Part shown: positions 59,859-64,000 of the stretch, in pieces
Layout: every line of letters begins with the position of its first letter
Position numbering within the stretch: position 1 is the stretch's first letter
Assembly: GCA_964442905.1 (NCBI GenBank)
Contig: CAYUBD010000001.1
Location: 16,524 to 80,523, forward strand
Direction of reading: 5' to 3'
Source: JAFGFG01 sp964442905
GTDB taxonomy: Archaea; Aenigmatarchaeota; Aenigmatarchaeia; QMZP01; JAFGSV01
Length of the DNA stretch: 64,000 bases
Made by a program: the position numbers and the translations under genes
The notes under the pieces: model-generated
The model's database searches: none
What the model saw: only the letters and a program-made list of their open reading frames with translations
What the model was told of the DNA's origin: nothing

Positions 59859-60150
59859 CGTTTTAGTTACACTTGCACGAAAAATGTAACTTCTCATATT
59901 AGATTTTATCCATTTTGTAACGTTTTGACCCTTAATGTCCGAATAACGACAGGAAAGTAAGATAAATATAAACGAAAAGCGATACCTAGCGACGCTATTG
60001 GTGAATACCACCCAAATAAAACGTCGTTTTAGGCCTTATTTCAGTCTCATACCCTACATTCCAAGAAAACAATAATCTCCAGAAAAATAATCCATTTCAA
60101 AAGCAATTTCACATGCAAAGAATTTAAAATATCCGGATATTATTTTTGTA

Positions 60151-60421
60151 ATGAGAGAAAATGCCATTCCAATAACTCCTAAAGAGCTTGAGCCATATTG
60201 CAATGAAAATGCAGAAATAGGTCAGCTCGGTGGAATGGTTGGTGGACAACGACTCACGAATGTCTGGTATCTGATGCACAACCCCAAAGTTGAAGGCGGT
60301 TATGCGAAAAGGCTCTGCTGATGCGATACGTAAGAACGACCCAGATTTCAGTGAGATGAAGCCACTTCAGAACGGAGAAGAATTCTATCTGAATGATCAG
60401 CTGAGGAAACTCCAGCTTTGA
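60151..60421 (+). pseudogene. Unknown small gene with one-base frameshift
   Basis: The frame from ATG 60151 runs through NAEIGQLGGMVGGQRLTNVW and stops at 60324. Removing one A from the run at 60307-60310 joins it to a second frame (ADAIRKNDPDFSEMKPLQNG) that ends at TGA 60421, giving 89 residues. Either a sequencing error or a true mutation is possible. A CCGGAT motif and TATA-like sequence precede the ATG. No family is recognised. Its stop overlaps the first bases of a junction repeat. Confidence 0.6.
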
Positions 60422-60446
60422 AAGTGAGGAATTAACCGGACATCAT
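60421..60446 (-). repeat. Junction repeat copy A
   Basis: The minus strand reads TGATGTCCGGTTAATTCC and then TCACTTT. The TGA is the stop codon of 60443-60763. The core TTCCTCACTTT recurs in copies at 61446-61470, 63466-63490 and 63766-63790. Confidence 0.6.
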
Positions 60447-60763
60447 CTCAGGAGAAAAATCGTGAGAAATGACACAATTCCTAATACGAGTAATACAATC
60501 CCCCCGAAGACAAGCTTCTTTTTTCTGTCTTTCTCCTCTTTTGTAAGAGGTCTGATTCTGCCTTCTTTCTTGTGCTTATCTTCAATAGACTGACCTATTG
60601 CGACTCCGATAGCCACTCCGATTGCAGGTCCGATACCAATTAATCCGGTATTTCCCGTTGCAATACTAAGTGAAATACCAAACACAGTAAAGATGGCAAG
60701 CCCTATCCCTATCCACATTCCTACGAAATGTCCTTCAGGATATTTCTTGTCCTTTTCGTTCAT
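60443..60763 (-). CDS. Small Gly-rich membrane protein
   Basis: This is a 106-residue protein with three helices (about 13-33, 39-57 and 86-105). The second is glycine-zipper-like (IGIGPAIGVAIGVAIGQS), followed by a charged loop. No specific family is assigned. The promoter has TTTTAAGTG about 23 bases before the ATG, partly made of the junction repeat at 60791-60816. Confidence 0.72.
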   Translation of the reverse strand: MNEKDKKYPEGHFVGMWIGIGLAIFTVFGISLSIATGNTGLIGIGPAIGVAIGVAIGQSIEDKHKKEGRIRPLTKEEKDRKKKLVFGGIVLLVLGIVSFLTIFLLR

Positions 60764-60790
60764 GACAATAATTATCTAAGATCACTTAAA

Positions 60791-60816
60791 AGTGAGAGTT
60801 AGAAGTGTCCGGATTC
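60791..60816 (+). repeat. Second-type junction repeat
   Basis: AAAGTGAGAGTTAGAAG and then TGTCCGGA lie four bases after the stop of 60820-61398 and ahead of the 60763 gene. Similar sequence occurs at 63490-63516 and, in part, at 62250-62265. Confidence 0.5.
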
Positions 60817-60819
60817 GGT

Positions 60820-61398
60820 CTACGTCCCGAACTTTACATTATCGCGTGCACGCCTGACGACCTCTTCAACCCGTTTCTTCTTTGTCGCTTCCAAGACAGC
60901 CCTCTCTATGGCATATATGTAATGTCTTCTGTAGGAGGGAGCCAGCTTCTCGAAGTTCTCCCTGGCCTTCTTGTCCTTCGCAAGGGCTTTCGCAAGTATC
61001 TCAGGTATCTCCGGATTCTTCGGCAGGCCGTGATCTATGGTAGGCTTTTTGAGACCTTCCTTGTACTTACTGATGCCCTCAGGGCTCATTTTTCCCTCTT
61101 TCAGCAGCCTTTTGGCATAGCTTATGGTGTTGTTGCTCCATCTGGCGTTCCTGCCCCGTCTCACGAAGCACTGGGCATACCTCTCATCATCCACCCTGTT
61201 GACAGTGGTATCGATCCATCCGAAGCAGATGGCTTCTTCCATGGCTTCTTTTGGAGTGAGAGTGGGCTTTCCTGTATGCTTCTTGTAGCGTACCAGGTAT
61301 ATCTTTTTCTCCTTCAGGTGGTTCTTCTCAAGCCACGAGCGCCACTCTTCCCTGGTTCTCGCATGGAATTCCTTTCTTTCAGTCACCTTCTTGGTCAT
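60820..61398 (-). CDS. YdeI/OmpD-associated (bacteriocin-protection) family protein
   Basis: This is a 192-residue protein. It begins with EFHARTREEWRSWLEKNHLK and has YLVRYKKHTGKPTLTPKEAMEEAICFGWIDT and RGRNARWSNNTISYAKRLL, typical of the YdeI family found in bacteria and some archaea. In E. coli it is linked to peptide resistance; the molecular function is unclear. The patchy distribution fits horizontal transfer. TATA-like TTTTTAATC lies about 25 bases before the ATG. Confidence 0.9.
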   Translation of the reverse strand: MTKKVTERKEFHARTREEWRSWLEKNHLKEKKIYLVRYKKHTGKPTLTPKEAMEEAICFGWIDTTVNRVDDERYAQCFVRRGRNARWSNNTISYAKRLLKEGKMSPEGISKYKEGLKKPTIDHGLPKNPEIPEILAKALAKDKKARENFEKLAPSYRRHYIYAIERAVLEATKKKRVEEVVRRARDNVKFGT

Positions 61399-61439
61399 TA
61401 TACAAATTTTTGTTTCAGTGATTAAAAACAGAAATGAAA

Positions 61440-61470
61440 TGTCCGGAAAGTGAGGAATTAATCGGACGAT
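61440..61470. repeat. Junction repeat copy B with inverted TGTCCG arms
   Basis: TGTCCGGAAAGTGAGGAATT is followed by AATCGGACG, so the junction repeat is here flanked by inverted TGTCCG/CGGAC arms 17 bases apart. Confidence 0.55.
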
Positions 61471-61483
61471 AATAAATGATTTC

Positions 61484-61978
61484 TCAAGACGCGGATCCGG
61501 TTCTCTTCCTACGCTTGTTCACTATGACGTTCAGACCGCTTCTTATAACGGGAATTACCGATGGTATCCTTTCCTCTATTAACGCTGCAGCCTTCTTACC
61601 AGCCCCGCTGTAATAAAAATCAACGAATGCCCTCCCTGCGGCAGTGTTCATGAGAACGTCGTCCCTGTAACCTCTCAGTGCCTGGACTTCAGGTGCATCT
61701 TTGCTTCCGTAAACGGTGCTTGCCACGAAGCATCCATCATCGATATTCACAACTTTTTCTAGTTTGTCAAATGAAATATAATCATCGAAGTCATAAAATT
61801 TTATGAGTCCTTCATCCAATTTATCCTGTTCATCAATTTCTGCAAATTGTTCCCAACCGTTATCAGTGTCAATTCCATATTGGATTAATTCTACATATTT
61901 CCCTCTGACGGTTCTAAGATAACCTTCGCCTAGCTTATCCTGTTTATTGAATGGAGCTACTTTATGTGTTATTGTCAT
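61484..61978 (-). CDS. CFI-box-CTERM domain protein
   Basis: This is a 164-residue protein. The C-terminal part has CFVASTVYGSKDAPEVQALR and GYRDDVLMNTAAGRAFVDFYYS followed by a hydrophobic segment and a basic end (NKRRKR), which is the CFI-box C-terminal sorting or anchoring domain. The N-terminal 75 residues are acidic and unrelated to known domains. It may be membrane-associated. TATA-like TTTAAAAAACTT lies about 22 bases before the ATG. Confidence 0.85.
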   Translation of the reverse strand: MTITHKVAPFNKQDKLGEGYLRTVRGKYVELIQYGIDTDNGWEQFAEIDEQDKLDEGLIKFYDFDDYISFDKLEKVVNIDDGCFVASTVYGSKDAPEVQALRGYRDDVLMNTAAGRAFVDFYYSGAGKKAAALIEERIPSVIPVIRSGLNVIVNKRRKRTGSAS

Positions 61979-62096
61979 AAATCGTGAATGAACAGTAAGT
62001 TTTTTAAACGGTGAAGTCCGCTTCTGCTTTCCATAATATCACCAGACGAGAAAGCGAGTGCCCGGATATTTTAACTTCCGTATCAAAGATGTAGAT

Positions 62097-62249
62097 ATGA
62101 TGTTCACATGCCAGTGGTGCGGAGAAGAGTTTTTTGCAGAAAGACACTCCAAGATATGTCCGGCGTGTAGCGAAAAATCCGATAAGAAAAGAGGCGGAGG
62201 CGGCGGAGGTAATGCACCACCTTGGGGATTTAATTCTGGATTCGGGTGA
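62097..62249 (+). CDS. Small zinc-ribbon protein with Gly-rich tail
   Basis: This is a 50-residue protein beginning MMFTCQWCGEEF, with CPACSEKSDKK forming the second CxxC, then a run of glycines and PPWGFNSG. It is probably a zinc-binding micro-protein. The ATG lies about 27 bases after GGATATTTTAAC, so it is leaderless. An in-frame ATG at 62058 is possible but precedes the TATA element. Function is unknown. Confidence 0.65.
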   Translation: MMFTCQWCGEEFFAERHSKICPACSEKSDKKRGGGGGGNAPPWGFNSGFG

Positions 62250-62265
62250 AGTGAAGTGTCCGGAA
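62250..62265 (+). repeat. Partial second-type junction repeat
   Basis: AGTGAAGTGTCCGGAA lies between the ends of the zinc-ribbon gene and the lipoprotein gene. Confidence 0.4.
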
Positions 62266-62283
62266 AGCTGTTTTTAATTTCTG

Positions 62284-63432
62284 TCAATATCCATAAAATG
62301 TATCTTCTTCATTGTTCAAAAATACATTATCCTCAATAATCGGCTGATCCGGAGGCGAGATAAAATTAATGCCGTGCCCACAATCTTCAATTTTATTATC
62401 TCTAATTTGTGGAGACCCGCCATCAATGATAATACCCGCGTGATTAGGATTGGGACCCAAATGATTTGATTGAATAAGTGGGGAGCTGTCGTGCATATCT
62501 ATTAATTCATGGCCAGCGTAAGAAATATTGTTAGATAATATTTTTGCAGAATCGCTGTTTGCACAAACTCCGCATTCCCCTATATTCTTTAAATTATTAT
62601 GGCTTATTTCCACATCTTCACTGGTTTCCAGAATCCTGTAATTTTCAACATTAGCATAGGACAAAATACCATTGTGTATATCCAAACGATTCCAGTCATA
62701 AATTGTTGGATTCGGGGAGTCTGATTTAAAAACAATCCTGCTCTCTGCTGTTCCAACAGCTTTTAGAATGCCCATGATCGTTATAGATATATGGTTGGCT
62801 TCATCCCTGTATGGCTCGCCTTCATGAACTCCGCAATTGTAATTATCCTCTTCCTTTATTCCAATGAGTAAATCATAATTCTCAATTCCATCGCATTCAT
62901 AATCTCCAAACAAATTATTGATATCGTTATTTGCTGAAATCAGTACAGTGGTTCCAGGCAGTATGGTCAAGGTTTCATCTGATGTTACCATTATGTCGCC
63001 TGTAACATGAATTGTCCCGCCCCAGACTTCATCTTGATTTAAAACACCACTTTTTACGCAGTCATCTGCACATTCTTCATATGTCTCTACTGTTTCGCAT
63101 ATTCCGTTACCACAACAGGGAATTACGTCCTTATTTACACATTCATGCTTACCATAATCAAATGAATCTTCTGTACATTTGTCTTTATCATCGCAGTTAG
63201 GACACTCTGTACAATTCTCATGATCTTCTCCTGTTTCGCATATCCCATTACCGCAGCAAGGAATTATTTGAGAATAAGAACAAGTATAATCAATACAATC
63301 CTTAGTAAAGCAAGCATTATCAGGGCAGTCTTCTATAGCTTCACATTCTTTTACTTCCGCAGGCGGGGCTCCATCCTGAACACACCCACTGACAAACAGA
63401 ATTGCTATGAACAGGAGAGCAAATTTCTTCAT
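62284..63432 (-). CDS. Lipoprotein with Cys-rich repeats and parallel beta-helix domain
   Basis: This is a 382-residue protein. A lipobox signal peptide (FVSGC, Cys17) is followed by Cys-rich repeats (two CCGNGICETGE-like units and CP..C.D..C), then NosD-like right-handed beta-helix repeats (about 200-375: ISHNNLKNIG, ILSNNISYAG, IRDNKIEDCG, IEDNVFLNN). It is probably an exposed carbohydrate- or protein-binding surface lipoprotein. The cysteine repeats resemble those in 34297-34689. TATA-like TTTTTAAG lies about 25 bases before the ATG. Confidence 0.88.
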   Translation of the reverse strand: MKKFALLFIAILFVSGCVQDGAPPAEVKECEAIEDCPDNACFTKDCIDYTCSYSQIIPCCGNGICETGEDHENCTECPNCDDKDKCTEDSFDYGKHECVNKDVIPCCGNGICETVETYEECADDCVKSGVLNQDEVWGGTIHVTGDIMVTSDETLTILPGTTVLISANNDINNLFGDYECDGIENYDLLIGIKEEDNYNCGVHEGEPYRDEANHISITIMGILKAVGTAESRIVFKSDSPNPTIYDWNRLDIHNGILSYANVENYRILETSEDVEISHNNLKNIGECGVCANSDSAKILSNNISYAGHELIDMHDSSPLIQSNHLGPNPNHAGIIIDGGSPQIRDNKIEDCGHGINFISPPDQPIIEDNVFLNNEEDTFYGY

Positions 63433-63454
63433 GATAATATTTCGTTTAGTTTTC

Positions 63455-63736
63455 TTAAAAATGAAAAGTGAGGAATAAATCAGACATCACAAAGTGAGAG
63501 TTTGAGGTGTCCGGAAACAACTGATTATGAAAGCTGTTTTTTGTGGAACCTAATTTTGAACTATCTTCAATACTGTCATGGTTTCTTTCCATTTCTTTCA
63601 TATAACCGTTATACCCAAACCTGTAAGGACCAGATACTATTTCTCCCGGATTTAATTTAACTCCATTCTTTGCGTCGTTCCAGCCAGCGTTTACCATATT
63701 TCTATATTGAAAATCGTCCCACAAATCACAATACAT
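63455..63736 (-). CDS. Unknown 93-residue protein whose C-terminus reads through a junction repeat
   Basis: The first 70 residues (for example MYCDLWDDFQYRNMVNAGWN) look like a normal small protein without a known domain. The last 20 or so residues are translated from the double junction repeat at 63466-63516, so the original stop may have been lost when the repeat was placed there. TATA-like CTTTTAAAGG lies about 25 bases before the ATG. Confidence 0.55.
   Translation of the reverse strand: MYCDLWDDFQYRNMVNAGWNDAKNGVKLNPGEIVSGPYRFGYNGYMKEMERNHDSIEDSSKLGSTKNSFHNQLFPDTSNSHFVMSDLFLTFHF
63466..63516. repeat. Junction repeat copy C, both types in tandem
   Basis: AAGTGAGGAATAAATCAGAC with ATCA is followed by AAAGTGAGAGTTTGAGG and TGTCCGGA. 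CAGACA and TGTCCG act as near-inverted arms 21 bases apart. Confidence 0.6.
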
Positions 63737-63765
63737 GAAAACGTTTTATCAATAACCTTTAAAAG

Positions 63766-63790
63766 AGTGAGGAATTAATCGAACATCATC
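63766..63790 (-). repeat. Junction repeat copy D
   Basis: The minus strand reads GATGTTCGATTAATTCC then TCACTC, directly after the stop of the partial gene at 63789 and just before the TATA box of 63455-63736. Confidence 0.55.
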
Positions 63791-64000
63791 ATTTTTTCTT
63801 GAGAATTTTTTCGACTTCTTTTATGAAATCTATTTTTCTATATTTCAAAATGCCATTTGATGCACATTTTTCCAAATTAAGGTCCGTTCTTGATACAATT
63901 TTCATAGTTCTTGGCCAAGTTGGTATTGGTATTGTTTCATAGAAGTTTTTGCCACTGAAACAGTTTGAATAACGAAAATCCTTTTCAACCGATATAAACT
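63789..64000 (-). CDS. C-terminal part of an unknown protein, cut by the window edge
   Basis: About 69 residues are open to the right edge, including FYETIPIPTWPRTMKIVSRT and a lysine-rich end (EVEKILKKK). No family is recognised. The TGA stop is followed directly by a junction repeat, as for other genes of this region. Confidence 0.6.
   Translation of the reverse strand, partial: FISVEKDFRYSNCFSGKNFYETIPIPTWPRTMKIVSRTDLNLEKCASNGILKYRKIDFIKEVEKILKKK

Larger units (their letters stand above)
59344..60150. other. AT-rich non-coding region with several repeats
   Basis: No convincing gene is present. It holds the inverted TGTCCG arms, two imperfect 19-base direct repeats (59524-59542 and 59975-59993, 16 identities, ending CTAGCGAC), further TGTCCG/CGGACA motifs at 59630 and 59936, and several GTTAC/GTAAC pentamers between 59831 and 59926. 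It also has a 100-N gap with identical 55-base flanks. It could be an integration site, a regulatory region or an origin-like sequence. Confidence 0.5.

Noticed and set aside
60421..63516. CRISPR array
   Set aside because: The repeats are separated by whole genes and not by short uniform spacers, and no cas genes are present. The RecB-like nuclease at 41122 resembles Cas4 only at family level.
60421..63790. Classical integron attC sites
   Set aside because: The junction repeats lack the RYYYAAC and GTTRRRY end boxes and the long imperfect hairpin, and genes face both ways. I therefore call it cassette-like only, not an integron.

Overview
This window is archaeal chromosome. The evidence is a proteasome alpha - SBDS - Rrp4/Rrp41/Rrp42 exosome - L37Ae - RpoP - prefoldin beta operon, Mre11/Rad50, FtsY with an archaeal neighbourhood, a CTP-type riboflavin kinase fused to a winged helix, DUF424, DUF373, UPF0147 and SepF. 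Many genes have a TATA-like box about 25 bases before the start codon and no leader. Others have GGTGA or GGAGGTG ribosome sites and ATGA start/stop overlaps. A complete 14-gene Mbh hydrogenase and an ADP-forming acyl-CoA synthetase suggest an anaerobic, H2-evolving fermenter. I cannot assign a phylum. The sequence is a scaffold with five N gaps (33319-33328, 42127-42226, 49904-50003, 58207-58306, 59704-59803).

Layout. 1-1.1 kb: two tandem membrane proteins and a hydrogenase maturation protease. 1.2-2.3 kb: three small unknown genes. 2.3-5.1 kb: DEAD-box helicase, FKBP, radical SAM protein. 5.1-13.0 kb: mbhA-N on the minus strand, in the gene order of Pyrococcus. 13.0-14.7 kb: ferredoxin:thioredoxin reductase, ferredoxin, CoA-binding protein and two thioredoxin-fold proteins. 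14.7-17.4 kb: zinc-type ABC transporter. 17.4-19.3 kb: thiol-redox membrane protein and a methyltransferase-like protein. 19.4-23.3 kb: ferredoxins, a DUF59 protein, a four-subunit complex I/Mbx-like hydrophilic module without membrane subunits, and a thioredoxin. 23.5-25.5 kb: ZIP transporter and CoA-disulfide-reductase-like flavoprotein. 25.6-30.9 kb: MinD/NBP35-type ATPases, radical SAM, metallo-beta-lactamase fold, NifX-like, DUF5320 and DUF134 proteins. 31.0-33.6 kb: acyl-CoA synthetase fused to an acetyltransferase. 34.8-37.9 kb: mre11-rad50. 37.9-41.0 kb: DUF424 and a riboflavin ECF transporter led by rbkR. 41.1-51.0 kb: RecB-like nuclease, SepF, the exosome/proteasome operon, DUF373 and FtsY.

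From about 51 to 64 kb the window becomes accessory. It has AT-rich spacers, surface proteins, two tyrosine recombinases and small unrelated genes. The junctions between these genes repeatedly carry the hexamer TGTCCG/CGGACA, and several share a longer repeat that runs from the end of one gene into the promoter of the next. One recombinase is fused to an N-terminal domain that is encoded as a separate gene next to the other recombinase. This cassette-like region with its recombinases is the strongest candidate for an undescribed system. The second candidate is the orphan Mbx-like module at 20.5-22.9 kb, whose large subunit has lost the second cysteine of both NiFe-binding motifs.

The redox genes fit together. 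Ferredoxin reduced by fermentation would feed Mbh (H2 plus an ion gradient), the ferredoxin:thioredoxin reductase and possibly the Mbx-like module. Acyl-CoA synthetase would yield ATP.
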